NCBI GenBank assembly: GCA_015487555.1
Contig: WFPK01000046.1
Coordinates: forward strand, 1-41,167
Source: Phycisphaerales bacterium
Lineage (GTDB): Bacteria > Planctomycetota > Phycisphaerae > Phycisphaerales > UBA1924
Length of the DNA stretch: 41,167 nt
Reading direction: 5' to 3'
This document shows, piece after piece, positions 14,857 through 22,223 of the stretch (positions are counted from its first letter, which is position 1; each line of letters starts with the position of its first letter). The position numbers were made by a program, and so were the translations under genes. The notes beneath the pieces are model-generated. The model was not told the origin of the DNA. It saw nothing but the letters and a program-made list of their open reading frames with translations, and ran no database searches.

Positions 14857-15774
14857 ATGACCCATCACGCTCGCACACTCAACACCTTGAGCTCGATGGC
14901 CCTAGCCCTTGTTGCCAGCGCCGGGCTACCCACGATCGGAATCGCTGCCCTGAGCATCAGCTCGAATACCGCCATCGCCCAGAACACCGATTCGGACAGC
15001 GCCGAATCTCGCCGGGCGAAGCGTGACACCCTCCTGGCCCTATCGAAGCCAATCACGCTCGATGTCACCGATCAGCCTCTGGTCGATATCCTCGACTTCA
15101 TCTCAGAGGTCACCGGCGCTGAGTTCGAGCCGATCTACCTCACCGACAACATCGCAGCCAACGGCATGGACCCCGAGACACCCATCACCATCAAAGTCTC
15201 CAATGTCCCCGCCCTGGTCGTGCTCGATCGCGTCTTGCTCCGCGCACAACGCATCGAAGCTTCAGGCGATGAATACACCTGGCAGTTCACCGATATCGGC
15301 TCACTCGAAATGGGCCCAAAGCTCGAGCTCAACCACAACCAGCGCGTCGAGCTCTATGACCTTGCAGACCTGCTCTTTGTCGTCCCTGACTTTGACAACG
15401 CGCCCAACTTCAACCTCCAAAGCGCCGTCCAAGCAGCCAGCGGAAGCGGCGGTGGTGGCGGCGGCGGCGGCGGACGAAGTCCATTCACCGGCGGCGCTCA
15501 ACGCACCGATCTCGCATCGGCAGAAGAACGAGCCACCGCGATCACCGACCTCATCCAGAGCACCATCGAGCCCGACCAATGGGTCGATCTGGGAGGCGAC
15601 GGGGCATCAATGACCTTCTACGGCACATCCATCATCGTCACCGCGCCAGACTACATCCATCGCCAGATCGTCGGATACTCATTCTGGCCCTCACGCCTCC
15701 AACAAGTCCGCAAGGTCGATGGAAAACAGAAAGTTATCATCAAACCGGACACGAAAAAACGCCGATCACCATAA
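14857..15774 (+). CDS. exported protein with a secretin/TonB short N-domain (STN)-like region
   Basis: The 305-residue protein has a long signal-like start, cut perhaps after AIA near residue 42. It then has PITLDVTDQPLVDILDFISEVTGAEFEPIYL and TPITIKVSNVPALVVLDRVLLRAQ. These resemble the small alpha/beta fold found before secretin channels and TonB receptors. A glycine run of about nine (GSGGGGGGGGGR) forms a hinge. The C-terminal part TAITDLIQSTIEPDQWVDLGGDGASMTFYGTSIIVTAPDYIHRQI is a second such fold, like secretin N-domains. No channel domain follows, so it stops where a secretin would begin its barrel. CGGAG before ATG 14857 supports the start. A strong terminator follows. Confidence 0.65.
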   Translation: MTHHARTLNTLSSMALALVASAGLPTIGIAALSISSNTAIAQNTDSDSAESRRAKRDTLLALSKPITLDVTDQPLVDILDFISEVTGAEFEPIYLTDNIAANGMDPETPITIKVSNVPALVVLDRVLLRAQRIEASGDEYTWQFTDIGSLEMGPKLELNHNQRVELYDLADLLFVVPDFDNAPNFNLQSAVQAASGSGGGGGGGGGRSPFTGGAQRTDLASAEERATAITDLIQSTIEPDQWVDLGGDGASMTFYGTSIIVTAPDYIHRQIVGYSFWPSRLQQVRKVDGKQKVIIKPDTKKRRSP

Positions 15775-15808
15775 CACATACCCCCATACTCCTTCGCCTC
15801 CTCTCTCG

Positions 15809-15840
15809 TCAGCCGACCACACCAGGTCGGCTGATTTTTT
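15809..15840 (+). terminator. rho-independent terminator
   Basis: TCAGCCGACC (15809-15818) pairs with GGTCGGCTGA (15825-15834) around a six-base loop and is followed by six T. Confidence 0.92.
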
Positions 15841-15912
15841 GTATCATCAGGCACCCAAAGCAACCTGGGCTCATATCTTTGGGTATATTCCTTGGGTACA
15901 CCGAGAGGGTCT

Positions 15913-17151
15913 ATGTCCACAACTGAATCCTACATCTCGACCGACCGCGAATGCGACCACTGCGGGTATAACCTGCGCGGGCTCCCAGAGGGAAGCAAGT
16001 GCCCAGAATGCGGCACATCGATCAGGAGAATCTCCAGAAAATTATCGGGCACCATGTCGAACGAAGCGCCCTCCCGCTTTGTGCGCCTGCTCTGGCTTGG
16101 GTTCTCCCTGGCTTCGCTGGCGATCATCGGCTTAATCGTCGTCCCCATTTTCCTTGGCGTCCTTTGGGCAATGAGCGTCACCACTGGGCTGATTTATTGG
16201 GCAGCTCTTGCACTCAACTTCTTGGCCCCATTCCTCTGGGTCGCCGGGATCTGGCTCGTCACTTCCCCGCGTCCCAACCAAGGGCAGATCGTTCCCGACA
16301 AGGTCCTCGACAATGACCGATATCGGCTGCTCATCCGCCTGGCCAGCGCCGCCTGGCCGGTGTATCTCCTTGTCTCGATGGGCATCTCCACGCTCACTTC
16401 AAAGCCAACCCCTCCCTCGGCATTGCTCATGGTCCCCCTCTCCATCGTCCACATCATCGCGGGCACCATCGCCTGGGTCGGGCTCATGCCCACCTGTGTT
16501 TACTTCGCAGAACTGGGGCACTGGGCATCACATGATCACCTCGCCCAGCGCCTGCGCTCGACCGCATGGGCCATGGCCGTCTTCGGAACAATCACCGTCA
16601 TCCTCTCCGCGATCGCGGCCCTGAACATCCCACCAAGCGCAGCTGCTGCGTTTTTGCGCATGTTCATCATCTTCCTCGTCGTCATCGCTGTCATCGTCTT
16701 CCTCCTCACCATCATCCAGCTCACCTCCGTGATGAAATGGGTCATCAAGCACCAGAAACTCGCTGCCGGGTCGGCCGATCGCGTCCGCGCCCGTATCGAA
16801 CGCGAAATCACCTCCCACGGCACCATCGTCACCGGACTCAAATGCCAGTTCTGCAACTATGACCTCGACGGATTGCCCTTCGGAGGGCATTGCCCAGAGT
16901 GCGGCGAGTCCTACGCCGACATGACCCCCCTACCCATCCTCGACCCCGCCAAAATGCACCTCGATCGGGATGAATCAGAGATCGAAGTCGTAGAAGGCGA
17001 CAACAGAGGAATCTATTTCAACCAGGAACTCGACGCCTACGGCAAGCCCAAAGCTTCGGGTCAGCCATTCGAGCCGATCGACAACCCCATCCCCGACGAG
17101 GGCGATATCCCACTCGTCGACGAACCCCCACAAGATCACCCCGACCAATAA
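15913..17151 (+). CDS. membrane protein with N- and C-terminal zinc ribbons
   Basis: The 412-residue protein begins with a zinc ribbon CDHCGYNLRGLPEGSKCPECG (four cysteines), a signature common in planctomycetes of the Phycisphaerae group. About six hydrophobic helices follow in the middle (from SLASLAIIGLIVVPIFLGVL to FLRMFIIFLVVIAVIVFLLT). A second ribbon then comes near residue 310, CQFCNYDLDGLPFGGHCPECG, and an acidic tail ends the protein. Both ribbons should lie on the same side of the membrane if the helix number is even. GAGAGGG just before ATG 15913 supports that start over the ATG at 15892; TATATT at 15884 may be its -10. The function is unknown. The ribbons could bind protein or nucleic acid. 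Confidence 0.8.
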   Translation: MSTTESYISTDRECDHCGYNLRGLPEGSKCPECGTSIRRISRKLSGTMSNEAPSRFVRLLWLGFSLASLAIIGLIVVPIFLGVLWAMSVTTGLIYWAALALNFLAPFLWVAGIWLVTSPRPNQGQIVPDKVLDNDRYRLLIRLASAAWPVYLLVSMGISTLTSKPTPPSALLMVPLSIVHIIAGTIAWVGLMPTCVYFAELGHWASHDHLAQRLRSTAWAMAVFGTITVILSAIAALNIPPSAAAAFLRMFIIFLVVIAVIVFLLTIIQLTSVMKWVIKHQKLAAGSADRVRARIEREITSHGTIVTGLKCQFCNYDLDGLPFGGHCPECGESYADMTPLPILDPAKMHLDRDESEIEVVEGDNRGIYFNQELDAYGKPKASGQPFEPIDNPIPDEGDIPLVDEPPQDHPDQ

Positions 17152-17173
17152 ACCTGCCACCCCTTTTTCTGAA

Positions 17174-17179
17174 TAGAAT
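17174..17179 (+). promoter_or_regulatory. -10-like TAGAAT five bases before an ATG
   Basis: TAGAAT, ACCCC, ATG 17185. Leaderless-type arrangement with a C-rich spacer. Confidence 0.4.
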
Positions 17180-17184
17180 ACCCC

Positions 17185-18276
17185 ATGCCCATCCCCCCAT
17201 CGCCGATCAAGGAAAACGCTGTGCTCGATCAATGGACCTCCACCACCACCGCCAGCGAGATCGCCGACTGGATCGCTGCCCAACCATCCATCCTCCTGCT
17301 CACCCACACCAAGCCCGACGGCGATGCACTCGGCTCCACCATCGCACTCGCCCAGGCAATCAACATCATGAGCTCAACCTCCGGCGCCACATCCAAGGCC
17401 GAGTGCTGGTACGCAGCCCCGATGCCATCGTGGGCAAAGACCATCATCGCCAACACCAAAGCCCGAACCATCGAAACCGACCAACCCCTCCCCGGCGCAT
17501 TCGACCCGGCGGGCATCCTCATCGCCGACACCGGATCATGGAACCAGCTCGCCCCCTTCGCCGAGTTCCTCAAACCCCGGCTCGATCGCACCACCATCAT
17601 CGACCATCACCTCCAAGGCGATGCCGAGATCGCCTCGCGCAGACTCCTCGACACAACCGCTGCCGCAGCGGTCCAACCCGCAGCCGAGATTTGTTGTCAC
17701 TTGCTCGGCGTTGATTCGCCATCCAAACTCCCCACCGACATCGCCACGCCGCTCTATGTCGGGCTCGCAACCGATACCGGATGGTTCAAGCACTCCAATG
17801 TCGATGGGCGCGTGATGCGATTGGCCGGGCAGCTCCTCGATGCAGGTGTCAACCATACCGCCCTCTACGCGATGCTCTACCAACGCGACCGCACCGCCCG
17901 CTTCAAGCTCATGGCCCGCGCGCTCGAATCTATGGAAGTCATCAAAGAAAAAAACGCAGCCATCATGACCGTCACCCTCCAAGACTTCAAAGACACCAAG
18001 GCCGGGCCCGGAGAAACCGGCGGGTTCGTCGATCTCCCCCAATCCGTCGCCGCCATCCGCGTCGTCGCTTTGCTCACCGAGCAGCACGATTCCGACGGCA
18101 CCTTCACCAAGGTCTCGCTGCGCTCCAAGCCCGATGAATGGGAAGGCCAACCGGCCGTCGATGTCAACGCGGTCTGCAACACCCTCGGCGGCGGCGGACA
18201 CGCAAGAGCCGCCGGCGTCAAAATCCGCAAACCGCTTGACGAAGCCAAAGCGATGCTCATCGCGGCACTGCCGTAA
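17185..18276 (+). CDS. DHH-family phosphoesterase, NrnA-like oligoribonuclease/pAp phosphatase
   Basis: A 363-residue DHH/DHHA1 enzyme. The N-terminal metal site is LLLTHTKPDGDALGS (H41, D45, D47), followed by GILIADTGSW, then TTIIDHH giving the family its name, and VGLATDTGWFKHSN. The C-terminal DHHA1 domain holds the substrate-binding GGGGHARAAG. This layout fits NrnA proteins, which degrade nanoRNAs and hydrolyse 3'-phosphoadenosine 5'-phosphate. Two starts are possible: ATG 17185 with TAGAAT five bases upstream, or GTG 17221 with AAGGA seven bases upstream. The conserved domain begins after both. It stands alone, followed by REP element C. Confidence 0.88.
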   Translation: MPIPPSPIKENAVLDQWTSTTTASEIADWIAAQPSILLLTHTKPDGDALGSTIALAQAINIMSSTSGATSKAECWYAAPMPSWAKTIIANTKARTIETDQPLPGAFDPAGILIADTGSWNQLAPFAEFLKPRLDRTTIIDHHLQGDAEIASRRLLDTTAAAAVQPAAEICCHLLGVDSPSKLPTDIATPLYVGLATDTGWFKHSNVDGRVMRLAGQLLDAGVNHTALYAMLYQRDRTARFKLMARALESMEVIKEKNAAIMTVTLQDFKDTKAGPGETGGFVDLPQSVAAIRVVALLTEQHDSDGTFTKVSLRSKPDEWEGQPAVDVNAVCNTLGGGGHARAAGVKIRKPLDEAKAMLIAALP

Positions 18277-18286
18277 ATCCCTCTCC

Positions 18287-18378
18287 GGGTGCCACGACTC
18301 GCCCGAAGGGCGCAGTAGTGCCGGTATCAGTTGGAGAGAAGACACTACTGCGCCCAAGACGGCGAGTAGTGGCACCCC
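18287..18378. repeat. REP/BIME-like element C with altered stem bases
   Basis: It begins GGGTGCCACGACTCGCC like element A, but its inner arm reads CAGTAGTG. The inverted half reads CACTACTGCGCCC and GGCGAGTAGTGGCACCCC. Most positions changed from AGTCGTG to AGTAGTG, with the outer left arm still in the old form. Confidence 0.75.
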
Positions 18379-18410
18379 GATACGATGTATCCCTCTACTC
18401 CCCCACGCCG

Positions 18411-18448
18411 GGTGCCACGGCTTGACCATCTTCGGCAAGCCGTGTCTT
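18411..18448. repeat. single REP-like hairpin D
   Basis: GGTGCCACGGCTTGACC, then ATCTTC, then GGCAAGCCGTGTC. CACGGCTTG pairs with CAAGCCGTG. The outer GGTGCCAC is shared with elements A-C while the stem is different. It lies 22 bases before the methyltransferase start. Confidence 0.7.
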
Positions 18449-18459
18449 CACGAGTTCCC

Positions 18460-18465
18460 TATACT
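18460..18465 (+). promoter_or_regulatory. -10-like TATACT five bases before the methyltransferase ATG
   Basis: TATACT, CCCCC, ATG 18471. No ribosome binding site. Leaderless-type arrangement with an all-C spacer. Confidence 0.45.
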
Positions 18466-18470
18466 CCCCC

Positions 18471-19340
18471 ATGCCCCCACGCCCACCAAAGAACAGCCAA
18501 TCCAGCTTCCGCTCCAAAATCGAACAAGAGCTCCGCAACCCCGGGTCGCGCTCCGGCGATGAGTACAAATCCGCCCAGGGCAACCGCGTCCGCCCCGGCC
18601 AGCGCCCGCCGATGCGGGTGATGACCTCCACCCTCTGGGAATACCCCTCCCAGCACTACGACGCCAAAGACGGCTCCAAGTTCCAAGGCTCGAAGGACTA
18701 CATCGGCGCGACGCCTTCGTGGATCATCTGGCAGCTCCTCACCCGCTACACCCGCGAAAACGACACCGTCCTCGATCCAATGTGCGGCTCAGGAACCACC
18801 CTCGATGTCTGCAACGATCTGGGCCGAAAGGGCATCGGGTTCGATCTCAATCCACAACGCAAAGAAATCTCCCTCGCCGATGCGCGCGAGCTGCCGGTGC
18901 CCGATGAAACCATTGATTTCTGCTTCATCGACCCGCCCTACTCGACGCATGTGGACTACTCCGACGATGAGCGCTGCATCGGCAAGCTCGACGCCAGCGC
19001 CGAAATGCGCGACGGCGATGTCATGCCCGGGCACGCCTACTACGAAGCGATGGACAGCGTCCTCTCCGAGCTCCACCGCGTCATGAAACCGAACCGGTAC
19101 ATGGGGCTCTATGTCTCCGACTCATGGAAGAAGAAGCCCGGTCACAAAGGCGGCGTCTTCATGCCCATCGGGTTCGAACTCTTCGCCACCATGCGCCAAT
19201 ACTTTCAGCCCGTCGATATCATCTCCGTCGTCCGCCACAACAAAAAGCTCAAGCAGGGCAACTGGCACAAATCCGCCGAAAAGGACAACTTTTTCCTGCG
19301 CGGATTCAACTATCTCTTCATCATGAAAAAGCTCGATTGA
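18471..19340 (+). CDS. orphan DNA methyltransferase (DPPY type)
   Basis: A 289-residue S-adenosylmethionine-dependent amino-methyltransferase. Motif X-like ATPSWIIWQLLTRYT leads into the cofactor motif I LDPMCGSGTT (101-110). The catalytic motif IV FIDPPYSTH follows (DPPY at 154-157), which in DNA enzymes means transfer to an adenine N6 or cytosine N4. The order X-I-IV differs from classical beta-class enzymes, where DPPY comes before the GSGTT motif; TRM11-like RNA enzymes share this order. No restriction endonuclease or specificity gene is adjacent, so it looks like a solitary modification enzyme. REP-like repeats flank it on both sides. Target site and even DNA versus RNA are unproven. Confidence 0.8.
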   Translation: MPPRPPKNSQSSFRSKIEQELRNPGSRSGDEYKSAQGNRVRPGQRPPMRVMTSTLWEYPSQHYDAKDGSKFQGSKDYIGATPSWIIWQLLTRYTRENDTVLDPMCGSGTTLDVCNDLGRKGIGFDLNPQRKEISLADARELPVPDETIDFCFIDPPYSTHVDYSDDERCIGKLDASAEMRDGDVMPGHAYYEAMDSVLSELHRVMKPNRYMGLYVSDSWKKKPGHKGGVFMPIGFELFATMRQYFQPVDIISVVRHNKKLKQGNWHKSAEKDNFFLRGFNYLFIMKKLD

Positions 19341-19347
19341 CTTTCCC

Positions 19348-19441
19348 CGGTGGCCCGGCTCGCCAAGCCGGGTCTTTTCTTGGGTCTTCAATATGGTATG
19401 ACCAGTTTTTGAAGAACCCGGCTCGGCGAGCCGGGCCACCG
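19348..19441. repeat. second hairpin-repeat family: inverted pair E
   Basis: CGGTGGCCCGGCTCGCC with AAGCCGGGTCTT on the left, and AAGAACCCGGCTCGGCGAGCCGGGCCACCG on the right (written with its natural inner pair), separated by about 35 bases. Each half forms its own stem (CCCGGCT with AGCCGGG) and the halves pair with each other. It begins eight bases behind the methyltransferase stop. Confidence 0.75.
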
Positions 19442-19450
19442 AAGAATCCT

Positions 19451-19915
19451 TCACAACATCCCATCATCGGGATACTCAGGCTTGTTTTTCTTGGGATCAT
19501 CAATCTGAATCCGAATCACATCGAGCATCGCATGAAGCTTGGCCCGCTCTTCCGCTGACAACTCCTCCGCTGCAGCCAGCATCCCCTCGATGGTGAGTTG
19601 CTTGCGTTGGCTCGTGCCATCGGGCAATCTCCGGATCGCTGCCCCGGCCCGATCATTGAGAAAAGTCGGCTGATCTTCGAGCATATCGGCGATCTTGCGC
19701 AGCATACTCGCCGCCGTCTGGGCCGCCACGCCATGCCCGATCCGCACACGCACCGGGACGAGCGAGCCCTGATCTTCGGGGCGTCGGATGATGGTGCCGT
19801 TGATGACATGCCCGTCCGCATCGACCGCCGGGTCGTCATCGCGATCAAAGGTGGCCGCGTTCATCCCCGAGAGGTAGGCTGCAAGGTGGTTGGTATCGCT
19901 TTGTTCAAACTCCAT
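19451..19915 (-). CDS. conserved-looking hypothetical protein
   Basis: A 154-residue acidic soluble protein, starting MEFEQSDTNHLAAYLSG. A central part, SLVPVRVRIGHGVAAQTAASMLRKIADML, is followed by a helical, charged tail (ELSAEERAKLHAMLDVIRIQI). No family motif is recognised and there is no signal or membrane segment. The start is taken at ATG 19915, with TACACT five bases upstream; a TTG two codons earlier is less likely. Codon use and composition look like neighbouring genes, so it is probably real. It is the first of a run of minus-strand genes (this, mnmA, ribF) but lies downstream of them. Confidence 0.65.
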   Translation of the reverse strand: MEFEQSDTNHLAAYLSGMNAATFDRDDDPAVDADGHVINGTIIRRPEDQGSLVPVRVRIGHGVAAQTAASMLRKIADMLEDQPTFLNDRAGAAIRRLPDGTSQRKQLTIEGMLAAAEELSAEERAKLHAMLDVIRIQIDDPKKNKPEYPDDGML

Positions 19916-19920
19916 AGGCA

Positions 19921-19926
19921 AGTGTA
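19921..19926 (-). promoter_or_regulatory. -10-like TACACT five bases before the ATG at 19915
   Basis: Minus strand: TACACT, TGCCT, ATG. Leaderless-type arrangement. It overlaps the short gap behind mnmA. Confidence 0.35.
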
Positions 19927-19936
19927 GGGCCGGTGT

Positions 19937-21148
19937 TTAGTCGGGGTCGCCTTGAACGCCAACAGATTCGATCCACCCCCCACCAATTACAATCTCAGGC
20001 GATTCCAAATCATAAATCGCCAACGCCTGCCCCGGTGTCACCGCCCGCTGAGGCGAATCAAACACACACGCAAAACACCCCGAGCGACCCGAAGGCGTAT
20101 CCGCATCGACCCGGTCAATCACCCGAATCCTCGCCGCCACCGGGTCGGCGTTGTACCGATGCTGGGCGAGCACCGGGTACCAATCCTGCAAACTCGATTC
20201 ATCAATCAGCCAGTTCGCCTCATGAGCGATGCACGAGATCGACATCAGATCATCGTTCGACCCCACCGTCACCGTGTTGGTCTCGGGGTTCTTGTCGATC
20301 ACATAGATCGGGTGCCCCACCGCCACGCCCACGCCTCGGCGTTGCCCGATGGTGAACTTGTGTTGCCCGTCGTGCTCGCCGAGTTGCTCGCCATGGATAT
20401 CCACAATCTTGCCCTTGATCCGAAGCTCAGGCCTGCGCCGTTCGACCAGCCCCGCATAGTCATTATCAGGCACAAAGCAAATCTCCTGCGAATCAGGCTT
20501 ATCAAACACCGGCAGGTCATATTTTTCCGCAATCGCCCGCACCTGGGCTTTGGTCGCAAACTCCCCAATCGGCAACAGCATCTCCGCAAGCCGATCACGC
20601 GGCGCGCCATACAGCACATAACTCTGATCTTTGTCGCTATCGAGCCCACGCAACAACCTGGGCTCATCGCCCGACCGATCAATCCGCGCATAATGACCCG
20701 AAGCAATAAACGCCGCCCCGATCTGATGGGCGTACTCGTGGAGCTTGCCAAACTTCAACCAGTCATTGCACCGCACACACGGATTCGGCGTCCGCCCCTT
20801 GGCGTACTCATCAACAAAGTAATCAATAATCCGTCCAAAGTCCTTCTTGAAGTTACACACATACAGCGGAATCCCCAGCTTGGCTGCCACCTCGCGTGCA
20901 TCGGCAGCATCGCCCACTGAGCAACACCCTTGATGCCCGATCTTGACCTTCGCCGGATCGCACGAGACGCCCGCGGTATCAAACTCCATCAGCTCATCAA
21001 TCGTCTCGCCCGGCGATCCAAGGCGCATAAAGCACCCGACGACCTCGTACCCTTGTTCGATCAAGATCGCCGCAGCAGCCGACGAATCCACACCGCCCGA
21101 CATCGCCACGAGCACCTTGGCGCCGGGTTGGGGCACATGCACACTCAT
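19937..21148 (-). CDS. mnmA: tRNA-uridine 2-sulfurtransferase MnmA
   Basis: MnmA puts the 2-thio group on the wobble uridine of tRNAs for Lys, Glu and Gln. The 403-residue product has the ATP pyrophosphatase loop VLVAMSGGVDSSAAA near the N-terminus. GRTPNPCVRCNDWLKFG contains the first catalytic cysteine, and DSDKDQSYVLYG and DSQEICFVPD hold the binding motif and the second catalytic cysteine. FTIGQRRGVGVAVGHPIYV opens the C-terminal beta-barrel. An insert GHQGCCSVGDAADAREVAAKL after the N-terminal region occurs in a subset of MnmA proteins. The ATG overlaps the ribF stop as ATGA, so the two genes are almost certainly translated from one message. Confidence 0.96.
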   Translation of the reverse strand: MSVHVPQPGAKVLVAMSGGVDSSAAAAILIEQGYEVVGCFMRLGSPGETIDELMEFDTAGVSCDPAKVKIGHQGCCSVGDAADAREVAAKLGIPLYVCNFKKDFGRIIDYFVDEYAKGRTPNPCVRCNDWLKFGKLHEYAHQIGAAFIASGHYARIDRSGDEPRLLRGLDSDKDQSYVLYGAPRDRLAEMLLPIGEFATKAQVRAIAEKYDLPVFDKPDSQEICFVPDNDYAGLVERRRPELRIKGKIVDIHGEQLGEHDGQHKFTIGQRRGVGVAVGHPIYVIDKNPETNTVTVGSNDDLMSISCIAHEANWLIDESSLQDWYPVLAQHRYNADPVAARIRVIDRVDADTPSGRSGCFACVFDSPQRAVTPGQALAIYDLESPEIVIGGGWIESVGVQGDPD

Positions 21149-22098
21149 ACCGACGCCACCAGCATCGGCTCGACCATCGCCTTGGCCCGCACCACATCGC
21201 GCCCGAGCTGCTGGCTCAGCACATCGACCGACGCAAACCTCATCTGATCGCGCACCCACCCGATGAGCTTGACCGTGATATCCCATCCATACTCCGGAAA
21301 ATCATCGCTCGGCATCCACGGGTTCCCATCGCCATCAAACACATGCACCTCGGCGCGTCGATCCGTCCCCTCAACCGTAGGCCTTGTTCCAACATTCACC
21401 GCCCCGCCCAGCTCAGTCCCATCGGGCAGCACCACCACCGCCCCATACACCCCATCGCAAGGCAGCATCGAATCCGTCTTGAGATTCGCAGTGCGAAAAC
21501 CGATCTGCCGACCGAGCTGATCGCCTTTGACCACCGTGCCGATCAGCTCATGCGCCCGCCCGAGCACAAAGCCCGCATCGCGCACGCGCCCATGGGCAAT
21601 CAACCACCGCGTCATCGTCGATGATGCCTTCACAACCGATTGATCCGTCAGCGCCACCTCGACCCCAGCGACAACCTGCACCTCAACGCCTCGCAACGAT
21701 GCAAACTCCTTGAGCATCGTCGGCGTACCCTCCCGGCGCTTCCCAAACCGAAAATCATGCCCCTCAACCATCACCTGCGGACGATACTCGTCGATGATAG
21801 AATCGACAAACTCCTGCGCCGACATCGAGAGCAACCCAGGCGTCGGTTCAAGCACCACCACCTCGTCAGCACCGATTCGCTTGAGCCGATCAATCCGCAC
21901 GCCGATCGGTTCGATGAGCGCAGGTGCCTGCGCGGGGTTGAGCACCATCATCGGGTGAGGATCAAAGCTCAGCACAACCACTTTCCCGCTCGCCCCCACC
22001 GCCTCTCGGCAGCGCCGAACCAGCGCCCCATGCCCATTGTGAACCCCATCGAAGTTGCCGACACTCAGAGCGATCAGATTGGAATCTTGAGCAGACAC
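21145..22098 (-). CDS. ribF: bifunctional riboflavin kinase/FMN adenylyltransferase RibF
   Basis: RibF phosphorylates riboflavin to FMN and adenylates FMN to FAD. The N-terminal nucleotidyltransferase motif is ALSVGNFDGVHNGHGALV. VMVEGHDFRFGKRREG and SSTMTRWLIAHGRV follow, then the flavokinase region GRQIGFRTANLKTDSMLPCDGVYGAVV and GGAVNVGTRPTV. The usual GxPTAN motif reads GFRTAN, with R for P. The frame stays open to a GTG at 22173, but that start would overlap the divergent putA promoter. GTG 22098, with TAAACT five bases upstream, leaves a normal N-terminus for the family. It overlaps mnmA by four bases. Confidence 0.93.
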   Translation of the reverse strand: MSAQDSNLIALSVGNFDGVHNGHGALVRRCREAVGASGKVVVLSFDPHPMMVLNPAQAPALIEPIGVRIDRLKRIGADEVVVLEPTPGLLSMSAQEFVDSIIDEYRPQVMVEGHDFRFGKRREGTPTMLKEFASLRGVEVQVVAGVEVALTDQSVVKASSTMTRWLIAHGRVRDAGFVLGRAHELIGTVVKGDQLGRQIGFRTANLKTDSMLPCDGVYGAVVVLPDGTELGGAVNVGTRPTVEGTDRRAEVHVFDGDGNPWMPSDDFPEYGWDITVKLIGWVRDQMRFASVDVLSQQLGRDVVRAKAMVEPMLVASV

Positions 22099-22103
22099 AC
22101 CCA

Positions 22104-22109
22104 AGTTTA
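22104..22109 (-). promoter_or_regulatory. -10-like TAAACT five bases before the ribF GTG
   Basis: Minus strand: TAAACT, TGGGT, GTG 22098. No convincing -35. Leaderless-type arrangement for the ribF-mnmA pair. Confidence 0.35.
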
Positions 22110-22135
22110 GCACCCCCGAATGTGATCTTGGCCCA

Positions 22136-22164
22136 TTGGTTGTCTCCCCACGATGACCTAGAAT
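22136..22164 (+). promoter_or_regulatory. sigma70-type promoter of putA
   Basis: TTGGTT (22136-22141), 17 bases, TAGAAT (22159-22164), about 60 bases before the putA start at 22224. It is divergent from ribF. Confidence 0.6.
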
Positions 22165-22223
22165 CTTGTCCACTTTTCCGGGATCGAAATCCCGGACTCA
22201 CGCCCTACTCTCGGAGCACATCC

